Of a stretch of 64,000 nt of DNA, positions 22,703-33,964 are shown one piece after another (within the stretch, counting starts at the first letter, position 1; each line of letters starts with the position of its first letter). The position numbers were made by a program, and so were the translations under genes. The notes beneath the pieces are model-generated. The model ran no database searches. It was not told the DNA's origin and saw nothing but the letters and a program-made list of their open reading frames with translations. Source of the stretch: Ectobius pallidus (Eukaryota > Arthropoda > Insecta > Blattodea > Ectobiidae); contig CAXKWD010000007.1 in NCBI GenBank assembly GCA_964059195.1, positions 25,741,023-25,805,022 on the forward strand, written 5' to 3'.

Positions 22703-23273
22703 ATTTTTTTTCATGATTGACACGATGAGAACACGATTGTGGTTTTTCTTTGTGATGATGTCTCATGGTGGAGTTATCAAATTACAAGGTGCTGTGGTCA
22801 CCCGGTGTGTTGTTACGTCAGACAGAAACACTTTAATGAGACAACCAAAAACTCAATAGCATTTTTGACGAAGGGGCATGTTAATATAATGCTGCATCAC
22901 GCTTCACAACCCTTTGTTCATTCTCATTTATATCTTCACGACTAGGAAAAAAACTGTTCACATTCAGTTGCATGATGTAAGAATGGACTACAAAGTGATC
23001 GTCGCTCGCGTTTTTGCGGAGAATGTTATCTTCCTTAAGGATGTCGATCCCCTCTAGAATGTACTCGCAATATTTGCTTATGAATACTATTGTATTTATT
23101 TCCGAAATGTTTAAGACAAACTCCACATTAATTCACACTACCCTACTCACAGAACGATCTAAACCAGTGGCGGATCTAGCAGACGCATTTCAATTTTGAG
23201 GCCCCACTTTTAAATATTTTCACTGCCCTTACACCCTTCAGTGTACGTGTACGTTTCTTCCTCTGATAGACAC
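22703..23273. other. no gene; single hAT-type end near 23166
   Basis: CAGTGGCGGATCTAGC at about 23166 looks like one hAT terminus, but I find no partner end. The short frames at 22881-23126 are not recognised. Confidence 0.4.
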
Positions 23274-23868
23274 TATGAAACGTCAAAATAATGCGCTAAA
23301 AATGTTAGAATATCCGGTAAATCATTCGAACAAGTGGAGAAATTCAAATATCTGGGAGCAATAAATACAGATACAAATAATTATGGCCGAAGTTAAGTTT
23401 ACAGTTAAGGTTACGGTACTTAAGGAAATGCCTGTTTTTATGGAGTTCAGAAACTCTTACCTTCTCGTCTTCTGTCCAGGAATCTAAAAATAAAAATTTA
23501 TGAGACAATTATCCTGCCGGTTGTATTATACGCGTATGGATGTGAGACATGGTCAATTACTTACGGGAAGAAAATAATCTGAGAGTATTCGAAAACAGGG
23601 TGCTTAGGAAAAAGATTTGGGCTTAAGAGAGATGAAAATGTTGACTGGAGAAAACTGCATAACGACGAGCTTCATAGCCTGTACGCCTATTCGTCACCGG
23701 ATATAGTGACGGTTATTAAATCACGCAGGATGAATTGGGCTGGACATGTTGCGAGCATGGGGGAAGGAAAGACCTAGACGTGAGTGGGATAGATAATATT
23801 CCTTTAGCTTGCTTAGGAATTGTCTTTTGACATTGAGTAAGTAAATCAGTAAGTAAATATGGATCAGT
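23274..23868 (+). pseudogene. RTE-like LINE 3' part, degraded
   Basis: Same order of phrases as 9586-10416 (KFKYLGA-like, VVLYAYGCETWS-like, WRKLHNDELHSLY, WAGHVASMGE) but broken by several frameshifts and a large 3' deletion. It ends in an irregular GAGTAAGTAAATCAGTAAGT tail. Confidence 0.75.
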
Positions 23869-24159
23869 CATTTTTATAAATGCTGCCAGAAAGATCAACT
23901 TTTATACTCAGGTGTACAGTTTTGTGATAGTATTTAAGAAAAAAATTCATTTAGAAAGCGTAATTGGAAATGAACACGAGTCAACTACTCGTAGGCCTAA
24001 GTAATTATTACAGAAAAAAATATAGCCATTTTATTAGTCATAGATAATGGTTTCAAAATCTACGTCCACCAGTTTGAACAAGAACAGGAAGTGACGCCAT
24101 CTTGTGACAGGAACAGGAATTGCCGCCGTCTTGTACAGGTAGTGACGTCGTTTGGGTGC

Positions 24160-24252
24160 CGCCCAATCCTGCCATCTGCCTGTGGTAGATGACGCAGCGG
24201 TCGGATGGTAGGCCAAATCCCTCCAGGGATGTAGCGCCACAGAGTTTAGTTT
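24160..24252 (+). mobile_element. SINE-A tail fragment
   Basis: CTGCCATCTGCCTGTGGTAG through GGGATGTAGCGCCACAGAG matches the 3' part of the SINE copies at 29358 and 30380. The tRNA-like head is missing. Confidence 0.7.
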
Positions 24253-25029
24253 AGTTATAATGATCAGGCAGGTAAGGCAAAAATGAATTTTGGACTTTTC
24301 CTCCTCATCTACTTCAGTGGCCTGATTTATAAAACTTTCAAAGGAAATTGTACAACCCAAAGACATAGCTGAATGAGCCAAAGTGTTAATAGCTACAATA
24401 ATGATGGTGATAGTGGTGATGATGATAATGTTGATAATAAAAGTAATAATAATAAAAATAATAATAATATTACTTAACTTACTCACTGAAAACCTTTTTT
24501 TTTCACTTTTACCTGTACACCGGTTCGCACAATTCGCGTATCATTCTGTTCTATTGTGGTGCGACTGTACTCAGTGACATCTTTTTCAAAAAGAAGAAGA
24601 AGAAGATCGAGAAATCTTTGTTCCGGTAAGGGTAGCCAACAGTGCGATGGTGGCAACATTTTTGCGATCAACCAGAACATTTTATTGAAACAAAAACTAC
24701 ACTTTGTGAAGTTTTTTTGTAAACATAAATTCATAGTTCGTTTACCGTTGATAGTTAGGGGGTTATCTTATAGGGTAGATATACGCTAAAACTATGCAAA
24801 TTTGACGAAAATGTATACCTCGTCTTATCTGCAGAAATATACGGTATGTTCCTAACGTCAAAGCAGTTTGTGGGGAAGACGACACCGGTGAAATAGCAGG
24901 AAGGCAGACCCTGAGATGAATATAAATTTTTCTCACCTGTGAACTCCAAACTCATCCACCACGAGCTGCCATGTCATCTGAAACAAGATACAAATAATAT
25001 TACAATAGACAATTACTAAGCAAGCAAAA
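24253..25029. other. no gene; GATGATAAT-rich simple sequence
   Basis: A run of ATG/ATA/AAT trinucleotide-rich DNA lies at about 24395-24475. The overlapping frames in both directions here come from that composition. Nothing else is recognised. Confidence 0.5.
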
Positions 25030-26652
25030 GGAATATTATTTATTTTATAGAACTCAGCTTAGCTGAGCCCACCATTCAACCCTATTCTCGCTAACTCCAT
25101 CCAACCATCCCTTGCAAATCCTACTTCCCTTAAATTTATCCTAACATTGTCCTCCCCCCTACGTCTAGGTTTTTCCTTCGGGTCTCCCAGTCAGTATTTG
25201 TTATATATGTCTTCTCTCTCCCATGCATGCAACATGTCCAGCCCATTTAATTCTCCATGATTTAATTATCCTTACTATATCCAATGACAAGTACAGGCTA
25301 TGAAGCTCGTTGTTATGCAGTTTTCTCCATTCCCATTTTCATCTCTCTTAGGTCGGAATATTTTCTTTATCACCTGTTTTCAAAACACACTCAGATTATC
25401 TTCTTCCTGAAGAGTAAGGGACCGTGCCTCATATCCATTAACTACAACCGGCAGAATAATTGTCTTATAAATTTGTATTTTTGGATTTCTGGACAGAAGG
25501 TGGAAGTTTCTGAATTGCATAAAAAACAAGCATTTCTTGATTTCAGTCTGTACTCAACTTCTTCCTTAATATTATTAAGTGCCAGTATGGTACTTTATGA
25601 GATTGTGTGGTGGACGAAAAAATGTCTGTCCGTCTGTCTGTCCGTCTGTCCGTGTGTCTGTACGCACCATAACTCAAATACGCTTTTTCGGATTTTCATG
25701 AAACTTAGAAAACACATTTATAATGTCCATGGGAAGAACCCTATTGATATTGAACCAAATCGGTTCACCGGTACCGGAGTAATGCCCAATTTAGTGCCTA
25801 TTTTAATAGATTATGGCGCCTTTCTAATAGAAAGGCGCCATCACTCAAATACGCTGTATCGGATTTCCATGAAACTTGGTATACCCATTTATGACGTCCA
25901 TAAGAAGTGCCTTATTGAATTTGAACCTAATCTGTTGACCGGTACCGGAGTAAAACCCAATTTAGTGCATATTTTAAAGACGCGGTAACTCAAATACGCT
26001 TTACCGGATTTTTATGAAACTTGGTATACACATTTATAATGTCCGTGGGAAGACGTCTATTCATAATGGATAAAATCGGTTGACCTGTTTCGGAGTAATG
26101 CTCAATTTAGTGTCTATTTTATGGTAATATACGTATTCGAAAGAATTTATAAAAAAATGAAAATCAGTTATCTTGACAACATAGCCTATTGTTTTACTGT
26201 GATCGTATAAGGCCTTGGAAATTAAAATACAGGTAGCTATGACAAAAAACATATTGATTTACATGCGCTTATCCAACTAGACCGTTAAAATGACCCAGGT
26301 GGCCGAGATGGTAGACCTTTCTTCTTCCGTAAGCCCTGCTTAATGAATAAATCTGGAGCTTAACTTGGAAATCAATTTAAAAAAAAAAAAAACACATTCT
26401 GCATATCATAATTGCAGTCATAACTGATTAAAAAAAACACACTGGCACTTTGTTACATCAGTTTACCTGATTTTATTTGTATGTGCAATTACTGCTCCCA
26501 GATATTTGAATTTCTCCACTTGTTTGAACGCTTTATCTGATACTCCAATATTTTATAGCACATTTGACGTTTCATGACCGTATACTGAGTTTTTCTATAT
26601 TAATTTCCAATCCAACATACCTGCAGGCATCTCCCAGTTGTGTTTATGTCAT
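25030..26652 (-). mobile_element. RTE-like LINE 3' part, split by MITE-X
   Basis: 25030-25574 and 26476-26652 are consecutive pieces of the same minus-strand LINE family seen at 9586-10416. The first ends, and the second resumes, at the same point of the RT region (the TTAATATTATT stretch of the family), so the 898 bp between them is a later insertion. Confidence 0.75.
25575..26472 (+). mobile_element. MITE-X, 898 bp, TTA target duplication
   Basis: TTA flanks both ends (25572-25574 and 26473-26475) and the LINE sequence joins perfectly when the insert and one TTA are removed. The start TTAAGTGCCAGTATGGTAC and an inverted CACTGGCACTTTG close to the right end form a subterminal inverted repeat, with about 25 extra bases outside it on the right. 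The interior holds a (GTCTGTCC)n-like run at about 25623-25665 and three diverged tandem units of about 165 bp (AACTCAAATACGC ... CCCAATTTAGTGC) from about 25670 to 26110. A 3-bp TTA duplication suggests PIF/Harbinger mobilisation. No transposase. Confidence 0.75.
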
Positions 26653-26866
26653 AATATAATAAAGTAGCTGACATAAGTTTGTATAAAGCTTGTCAGTAGG
26701 TCTCAAGAAATATGTAATAATCAGGATTTGATCACTATGGCCAAAAGTCAGATCACTCTCATTTTAAATTGCATTGCTTTAGAACTGTCTCTTTTGAGTT
26801 TAGTAATATGGCTTTCAGTTAATGAATTGAATGGTGGGTTGTAATTTTGCAATTTTTTCTGTCCAG

Positions 26867-26928
26867 GTGCTCCGTCCACTCCAATCATGCCTGGAGGGAC
26901 CCCAGGGACCCCTTCTTCCAAAGCTAAA
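26867..26928 (+). CDS. Btk29A: Btk29A exon: proline-rich linker before SH3
   Basis: Acceptor TTTTTTCTGTCCAG and donor GTAAGT bound a 62-nt exon reading APSTPIMPGGTPGTPSSKAK. The MPGG-(P)-TPGTP-(x)-SKAK phrase matches, from memory, the linker between the Btk motif and SH3 of Drosophila Btk29A. It starts in phase 2 (two bases complete a codon from the previous exon) and ends in phase 0. The upstream exon was not found in the window. The proline-rich segment can bind SH3 domains. Confidence 0.85.
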
Positions 26929-27324
26929 GTAAGTACAGTACAAGATTTACATAATATATGAGGGCTGATTAGGAAAGACTGAGACCGATTTCTCTCTTAG
27001 CTTCCATGATAATTCCATGTCTGTAGCTTGAATATTTGAAAAGTTTTGGGGTTTTATGTATAATGTCCTTAGACAGCAGCACTGTCGAAAGCAGTATTGC
27101 CCTGTGTTGTGGACCCTGCTTGCATTTCGTGTATCAAAAATGGAGGTGGCGAGAGAGGAGTAATTCGGAGCAATGAAATACTGGTTTTGCTTATATCATA
27201 CAGCCTGAGAAATTTATTAAAACTGCAGCAAGCCATCAGTGAGGATGCACTACTTTAGGAAAAGAAATCTATACAGTGGGAAATTGTCAAATTCTCCAAC
27301 ACAAAATAATAATTATAGTAATAT

Positions 27325-27330
<6 letters not shown>

Positions 27331-27420
<90 letters not shown>
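27331..27420. repeat. (TTA)n microsatellite
   Basis: About 30 uninterrupted TTA/ATT triplets in the intron after the linker exon. Poly-Leu and poly-Tyr frames here are artefacts of the repeat. Confidence 0.97.
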
Positions 27421-28270
27421 TAAAAAGTTTTCCATGTTACAGTGAAGGTGAAATTGATCATGTTTTTATACTGTAAGGCAGAGCATTCAATTTCAAGTCT
27501 GAAGGCAAGTAACCAAACTAAGAATTTATATTGCCTTTAATAGTATAGCATTATAGCGTTTTGGGAATTATGAACTACCCCTTCCCCTATTAATTTGTTC
27601 TTTATACATAAAATATCTTACATATATATATAACTTTTAAATATGTTAAATTAAATTAACTAAATAAATAAATTAACACACTCCCACTGAAATACCCCCA
27701 TTAAAAATCTAATTACTAGTTTGTATTTTTTGCATGCTACCAACTAATGTTTAAAAAAAGTAAATCAAACTAAATATTTTGGAAGTTTTTTAACATATTG
27801 TAAGCTGTAAGCTGTAACAAACAACAACCAAACACTTGAACTAAATTATGAACTAAAAGAGGAGCTAGAGCAACAATTGGCTAAAACACAGGAAACCAAA
27901 ATAAATAAATAAATAAAAACCATATTGAATATTCAAGTGAATTCCTTAACTTCCAGATATTTCTGAATGCTTCCAAGTAAGTTCGGTCAAAAGTGACTGC
28001 TTGTGGCAACATGTTGAATTTTGTTGCGGAAACTAAAAAATAAAGTACAAAGTAAATAAATCAGCAGTTTTTCAAAATTTAATCTTTGTCACTGTGAGAT
28101 AAGAAACAAGTGAGATAAGTGTTAAGAAACAAGTTGCGCAGAAGCACAAGCAGAAGGGAGGTTGGCACAGCAGCCTCTTTTCCCCTCTTAGCTATCCCAC
28201 CATCCTGCAAGCTGGCCGGGAGCCCATGTGTTTCTCAGTCTCATTAGTCATTAATGCAATGCAAGTCATT
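27421..28270. other. intron sequence, nothing recognised
   Basis: AT-rich intron of Btk29A with no motif or repeat boundary that I can support. Confidence 0.5.
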
Positions 28271-29012
28271 GGGCAAGGCATTTAATGACCATAAAATAGT
28301 GCAATAGTGCAAATCTAAAATGCAAAATAAAAGATGCATTTATGACCTAAAAATAATGAAAAAATGACCAATAAATTTTTCATTGTTAGTTATATTTAGT
28401 TTTTTAAAGGTAATGAATTGCTAAAAGCTATTTAATGGATGACAGTGCGTTATATATGAATTTACAATATAAAACACATTTTATAACTAAAATAGTAGGC
28501 CTAATTAAATCTATACTACTTGGACACCCTTAGCAAAGAAAAAAAATTATTCCTGAATTTGCATGCTCATTAAATTGCCCCTAGTAAATATGTACCATTT
28601 ATAAAGAAAGGAAAAATTCTTTATTGCTACAAGACAAACTGATATGGTGATTACAACAAACCTGAATTAAAATTAACTATGAACGCTTGGCGGAGATTCT
28701 TAAATAAAAAGGAAAAATTCTTGCCTGTTGTCTGTTGCCTGAAATTGCCTGTTGTCTGAAAGTAACGATTTCTACCTCCACTGAAACATGACATGAAATG
28801 CCGAAAAAGACCCCAAAATGCAGAAAATGACCTAAAAATTGCCCAAAAATGACCTTTCTCTTGAAAATGACGAAAAATGCAAAATAAAGCAAAAAATGCA
28901 AAAACAAATTGCCCTTATTCAGTCAGTAATTTCATGATACACATTTCCATATATTCAAGCTATCTTTTAACCTTCATATAAAAAAGATGCAAAATCATCA
29001 AATGCCTTGCCC
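28271..29012. mobile_element. hAT-like non-autonomous element (GGGCAAGGCATTT ends)
   Basis: GGGCAAGGCATTT at the left and AAATGCCTTGCCC at the right are perfect 13-bp inverted repeats 742 bp apart. The interior is rich in AAAAATGACC-type motifs, similar to those inside the hAT element at 7795-8420. A target duplication is not clear (CATT occurs next to both ends). Confidence 0.7.
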
Positions 29013-29357
29013 TACTCATTAGTTTCTATCTATAGAAGTGAGAGCAGAAAAAGGCATAGAGCAATATTAGCACTAGAATATCATAAAACTGAAATATTAC
29101 ATAAATATATTACATAAATTATTAAACTCATAAGAAGGAGATACAGCATAATTATGTTACTTGTACAATGCTGCTGGCTGGTTCACGATCGCCACCACTA
29201 GCCCCTGGAACCTACGAAAGTGTATGAAGTCTTGCAGTCAGACATATTTGCTCGTCAATTGGTCGGTCTGCTGGTAGGAGTAGAGAGGAGGAGTGAAAGT
29301 AGAGCCAAAGACATGGTCGATGTGCAGCCCTAATATTCGTGTGCTTGTTATTTAACT

Positions 29358-29669
29358 GACTGCCGGTGAGGTCTTGTGGTTAGCATTACTGACTATAGAT
29401 CCACCTGGATTCGATCCCCGATACCTCCTCGGATTTTTCTGAGGTAGGAAGGTCTGGTAGGGGTGCACTCAGTCTTGTGATTCAAATTGATTAGCTACTT
29501 GATAGAGAAGTAGTGGCTTCGGTCAAGGAAACCACCATTAACGGCCGTGGGTGTCAGCATGCTGACCAAATGTCCCCCATTGCTGCCATCTACCTATGGT
29601 AGCTGATGCATTGGTTGGGTGGTAGGCCTTTGTCCCTTCAGGGATGTAGCGCCATGGAGTTTGTAATTT
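29358..29669 (+). mobile_element. SINE-A, full copy with tRNA-like head
   Basis: Starts with a tRNA-like head: GGTCTTGTGGTTAGCATTAC (A-box region) and GGATTCGATCCCC (B box), an internal RNA polymerase III promoter. The body ends near CAGGGATGTAGCGCCATGG. It is flanked by near-identical TTGTTATTTAACT (29345-29357) and TTGTTTTTTAACT (29670-29682), a 13-bp target duplication with one mismatch. Other copies: 30380-30681 (minus) and a tail at 24160. Confidence 0.85.
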
Positions 29670-30379
29670 TTGTTTTTTAACTTGTCACACAATAGCCTCA
29701 GAATTGAGATTAACAGAACTATTTATTGTCTTTTGTTTGTATGTAAGAATTTCTTAAACATTAAAATATGATTTTTTGCCTTATGTTTGTAATTTCTCAT
29801 TAATGCAATGTTTTACACATTTATTTATTATGTTCTAAATGAAGATCCTAATAACAATTTGTAATGAAGTGAAATGATACCAAAGGAAAGCTGATTTCTC
29901 TTCTGTGCCAAACTGGCAGCTCCCCTTAAAATACCCTTAAAAATAAATGGTGCAAAAATACGTTGCACAAACTTTCTCGCATATACGTGTTAAAGGCTAG
30001 CACAGAAAAAATTAAATTAAAGAGACAATTAAATTTTATTTATTACATTTTCATAAAACTAAGAAGTATCTAGAACGGAAACCATCAGAGTCGATCTTCA
30101 TGTTTAATGGTTTTACCGTGAAATAATAATAATAAGTTAATAATGAATGACAGTAAAACTGCTTATTATTAGTAGCCTACTACTAGTATTACTACGGAAA
30201 AATTAAAATATAAGTCGCACCTTGGGATAAATCGGCCCCACCCAACCCACCCACCAATACAAGGACAGTTGGTCACTCTGCTTCGCTCAGAAACAAAATA
30301 CATCACACAGTAAATGCAAATGTGAATATCGAATGGACGGAGCTTAAGGGGCGACTTAAATTTGAATTTCGCTATACTA

Positions 30380-30681
30380 AAACTAAACTCCGTGGCACTA
30401 CATTCCTTTAAGGATTTGGTCTACCAACCGACCGGTGTGTCATCTACCACAGACAGATGGCAGGGTTGGGGCATGTGGTCAGCATGCCGACCCCCACGAC
30501 CGTTAATGGTGGTTTCCATGACCGGAGCCGCTACTTCTCTATCAAGTAGCTCCTCAATTTGAATCACGAGGAAGTGTACCCCTACCAGACCCCTCAACCT
30601 CAGAAAAATCCAAGGATGTACCGGGGATCGAACCCGGACCGACGGATCTGACGCTAACCACAAGACCACGTCGGCGGTCCT
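30380..30681 (-). mobile_element. SINE-A, full copy, minus strand
   Basis: On the minus strand it has the same head (GTGGTCTTGTGGTTAGCGTC, then GGGTTCGATCCCC) and the same body as 29358-29669. Its B box is closer to the consensus than that of the other copy. Flanks GCTATACTA and GCTAATACTA are a possible degenerate target duplication. Confidence 0.85.
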
Positions 30682-30696
30682 ACTGCTAATACTACT

Positions 30697-31056
30697 TAGG
30701 TTATATTGCACGCTTTAACTGCATTGTAGGTCATGTAATGTGTTTAGTATGTTTGCGTGAACTATTAGTCTATTGTAACAACTCATTCGCGTCATCTGTT
30801 TCTATTGTTTAGTGATGTCTTCGTATGTGGCATTCAGTTTAAACGATTATAATATCCAGTGACGTAGCGGCGATGAGTTATGGAAAATAAGCAAGCCCTA
30901 TAAACCCGGCGTTTGCTTTTGCGAACGAGGTAACCATGAAAAACCCAAGTCAATTTGGGCGGCCACGAGGTTTGATTTGAACTCAGGACCTCTTCCCTGT
31001 TAGGCCATAGGCCTACCACATCGCTGTAATTGGTTTAGTGTGTTCAATGCGACTGA
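30697..31056 (-). mobile_element. SINE-B-like repeat with tRNA-like boxes
   Basis: Shares several blocks with 62288-62570 (ATGTTTGCGTG, TAGTGATGTCTTC, ACCATGAAAAACCCAAGTC). On the minus strand it contains GTGGTAGGCCTATGGCCTAAC and, about 20 bases on, TGAGTTCAAATC, positioned like A and B boxes. A tRNA-derived SINE is the likeliest reading. Confidence 0.6.
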
Positions 31057-31404
31057 GCTAAACTGATTGCATTTCACAACAATAAGTACATTAGGCCTAT
31101 AGTTTTCTTGTTGCTAGTGGCAACAAAATGCCATTCATATTTTAATTGATATGTATGTTCTGAAATTCGCATTTAAGCTGTACTTATTTCGTTTTTATCT
31201 TGATATCTATTAATTGTATAAAGAAATGTTTTAAACAAAAAATGTCCATTTTAATTTTCTCTACAACTTTACTGTGGTAGGTTTTCATGTATCACTTACT
31301 GTAATGGATATAATCTAGAAAAACTGAAAATGGGTACGAATAAAGTACCCCTTAAGTCATTTTTGCAGAAATACAGATATAGCCATTTTATTACTCATAG
31401 ATAA

Positions 31405-31790
31405 GCGTTTCCAATTTTAAATTTTTATTAAAATCGTTAGAGCCATTTTTTCAAAAATCAAAAATTTTAAAAAAGTTTTCATGAAAAGTCCCCTTAATAT
31501 TTCAGTTGTAAAGTTAAATTTCTGGGCGGTTCGACAAAATTTCGAAAAAGTCCTTATTTCAAAAAATGAAGTAAATACAACGAGCCGTTTACCCGCTGTG
31601 CTTGTCCACGGACAGACGGACAGACAGACGGACAGACGGACAGACGGACAGACGTCATTCCAAAAATACTTTTTTCGGTTTCTAGGCTTCATGAAACGTG
31701 CTCTCCCGGTGTTAACTCAACTTCGATTTTTTGTCACGATCACAATACTTCCTCTATACTCCGTATAAGCGAGAAAGTAAAAGGAACCTT
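31405..31790. repeat. dispersed repeat with (GGACAGAC)n
   Basis: A run of CGGACAGACGGACAGAC units at 31609-31652 sits inside an A/T-rich block ending CTCCGTATAAGCGAGAAAGTA. The run gives artefactual frames on both strands. The same octamer-like run occurs in MITE-X (25623-25665) and fragment 60190, but the flanking sequence differs. Confidence 0.55.
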
Positions 31791-31924
31791 CAAGTGCTAG
31801 TATTTGAACCTTGGGTCTTCACCACTAATGGTTGTGCTAGGAGAACACTTGTCTTATCATGCGGAGTGGTACAAAGCAGTCGATTTGACCAAAATAGATA
31901 TGATGCGAAGTAGTAGGCAGTGTT

Positions 31925-32225
31925 TACACCACCGCCGTCTCGAGAATTACACTGCCTGTCCATCCTTAATTTTAACATGAAGTTCAGAGTATTGTTAAAT
32001 TGTCTAATTTCTCCAGTAGAGGCGACACAGTTCACACCCAGATAGCATGAAATTGCAGCATATTTCAGTTTCTGAGTTTATACTTCAGAGGGCAACACAG
32101 CATGCGGTAATTGTAAAGGGTATTGCAGCTGGGTGTGAAGGTGCTGCCATCTGTAATGTCTCCGCGTACGCAAAATTAGCCTTATAGGGCAGGCAGTGTA
32201 TACACGAGTCAGACAGTCTATGGCA
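31925..32225. mobile_element. MITE-T copy 1, foldback
   Basis: ACACTGCCTGTCC at the left and GGGCAGGCAGTGT at the right are inverted; further inside, CACACCCAG and CTGGGTGTG form a second inverted pair. Outer CACCGCCGTCTCGAG sequence is shared with the second copy at 34515-35010. Non-coding. Confidence 0.7.
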
Positions 32226-32599
32226 GCCGCGCAGGCAAGGCAAATGTCGCGACAAGAACAGGTTATCATGACCCTAATAATGACTCTTTATTGAAAAAAA
32301 TGTTGCCAAAATATACACCAATTTCATATGTACTTTTTTCTTCCCTGCTTTTATGCTAGAGTGATGAAGAGTAGATTTTTACTTTGCTGGAGCACCGTTT
32401 CGGCCCAGCTTCAGCACCAAGTAACCTATTTTAAATAGCACGCCTGCAAAGTGTTTTACATGCAAAAAGAGACTTCAGCAAACACAAATGTTAACTTCCT
32501 ACTCACAGCTGCTGTATTAAAGACCGAACCATTATCGCCCTGAAAAACGTGCTACAATACAATAATGCATCAACATATTTCTGATAGTACTGGTATATA

Positions 32600-32806
32600 A
32601 AGTAGCATCTAGATGATCAATAATATTGTCAATATTCGCCTCAACAGAGGACCATATTGATGGAAATATTGATTGTCTAGGAGCGTATTGAAGCGTCTTA
32701 TCAATATTGACGGATATTGATAGAAAATTATATTTTCTGTCAATATTGAAGAGCCATTGGAGTATCTAGAAGGTTTATTATCAATATTTCCTTCAATATC
32801 AGACCG
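32600..32806. repeat. cluster of TCAATATTGA-type motifs
   Basis: About ten matches to TCAATATT or its complement AATATTGA occur in 200 bp, several as the full 10-bp palindrome TCAATATTGA. They are irregularly spaced, so this is not a simple tandem repeat. Function unknown. Confidence 0.6.
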
Positions 32807-33189
32807 CGAAGTGATTTTCTATAGTCGTCCGGTTCTGTAAAACGCAAACAAAACTAAGCAAATGTTTGTGTGTAATGTGGTTTCTCAGCTTGTACCACTC
32901 TTTGGACCAGCGACTATTTGTCTTTCTCTTTGATTTTTCTTTTTCGCCCAGTGAAAGAGTCAATGCTAGAAAACCCAAATCCAAACTGGAAAACATTTCT
33001 GCCTCATGTGTAGGGAAGTGTTGAAATTATTTATAATATTAATAACAGAACACTCCCAGTAGTGTAATAAATTTAATAATCTGGTTTAATAGAACTGTTA
33101 TTTATTTTCTCAATAAATGTATATATTTTGAAAGAAGCCCTTCAGCTTTCAGGAAAGATTGCTAGCATCAGGAATTAACAATTGATATT

Positions 33190-33569
33190 CGGTTCTGTTT
33201 TTCATATTGTCCCTTATTTTGGGACATAGGGTCTCCAAGTGGAGGTTCCTGTTACCTAGTTGAATTTTGTTATGCGCATTTTCTGAGAGAGGGCAGAGTG
33301 ACAGGTGGTAAACCCAATACCTCACAAACCCCCTCTGGAAACTAAGGATGGATGTGAAAGAACCAAGGAATTTTGTCCAGATTCTCCAATTTAGGCTTGG
33401 AATTCTTTTACGTGCCGTAAATCTATGACATGGGCCCCCCCAGCTCAAAGCCCCTTTCAGAGAACTCCGTGCTCAGAATTTTTACATCCTGAAAAATCCA
33501 ATTGACCTTAGCTGAGTCGCAAACTATGGATCCAGAGGCAGGTATGCTACTTCTAGACCACTGAGGCTG
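33190..33569 (-). mobile_element. SINE-C-like insertion, perfect 12-bp target duplication
   Basis: ACAATTGATATT occurs directly on both sides (33178-33189 and 33570-33581). On the minus strand the insert starts TCAGCCTCAGTGGTCTAGAA, with an A-box-like TGGTCTAG, and shows TTTGCGACTC about 30 bases later as a weak B box. Size (380 bp) and long duplication fit a SINE mobilised by a LINE. It lies 204 bp upstream of the first SH3 exon. No second copy in the window. Confidence 0.7.
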
Positions 33570-33773
33570 ACAATTGATATTAATCAGTCAAATTTCTACC
33601 TATCTCCCATGTATATTTTGTGGGAAAGTGTTGCAGCCTCCTATTTTGAATATCAGTTAGTTCCAGTTTCACCAGACTTGTGAAGTTATCATGTGTTCAT
33701 ATGTTATAAAAATAGACTACTTATTCCTCAAAAAATGCTTTCTTAATAATTGCCTGTGTTCTTGTTTTTGCAG

Positions 33774-33857
33774 GAAAAATTAATGATAAGGCCGAAAGTA
33801 GTTGTGGCTTTATATCCTTTTAAAGCAATTGAAGGTGGAGATCTTTCACTAGAAAAG
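33774..33857 (+). CDS. Btk29A: Btk29A exon: start of SH3 domain
   Basis: Exon of 28 codons between TTTTTGCAG and GTAAGC, phase 0 at both ends, reading EKLMIRPKVVVALYPFKAIE followed by GGDLSLEK. ALYPF is the SH3 signature (ALYDY in most SH3 domains), which binds proline-rich ligands. In Tec kinases the SH3 and SH2 domains hold the kinase in the inactive state. Confidence 0.95.
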
Positions 33858-33964
33858 GTAAGCAAGCTTGCAGATATTGAGGAAATTTACCTTAGTTTAC
33901 CCAGGCAAAACATTTACTGATGAAAAAAATGTTTGCTTCTGATGCTATTTCTCAGAGATGGTTC

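Noticed and set aside
23166..23181. hAT element starting CAGTGGCGG
   Set aside because: Only one end is present; no partner terminus or target duplication found.
24034..24486. 150-residue minus-strand ORF with Ile-rich N-terminus
   Set aside because: Ile run comes from the ATG/ATA trinucleotide-rich DNA and the rest from the SINE tail; no protein family fits.
25284..25988. 234-residue + strand ORF
   Set aside because: It crosses the LINE/MITE-X boundary at 25575, so it is a chance fusion of two unrelated elements.
1407..26866. PH-domain and Btk-motif exons of Btk29A
   Set aside because: I searched by eye for PH and Cys-rich Btk-motif phrases on the + strand and found none I could defend; they may be outside the window or in an isoform lacking them.
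27239..27476. Poly-Leu / poly-Tyr proteins
   Set aside because: Pure translation of a (TTA)n microsatellite in an intron.
29358..29440. Possible tRNA gene
   Set aside because: The A and B boxes belong to a SINE head with a 300-bp body and flanking duplication; the cloverleaf is not complete.
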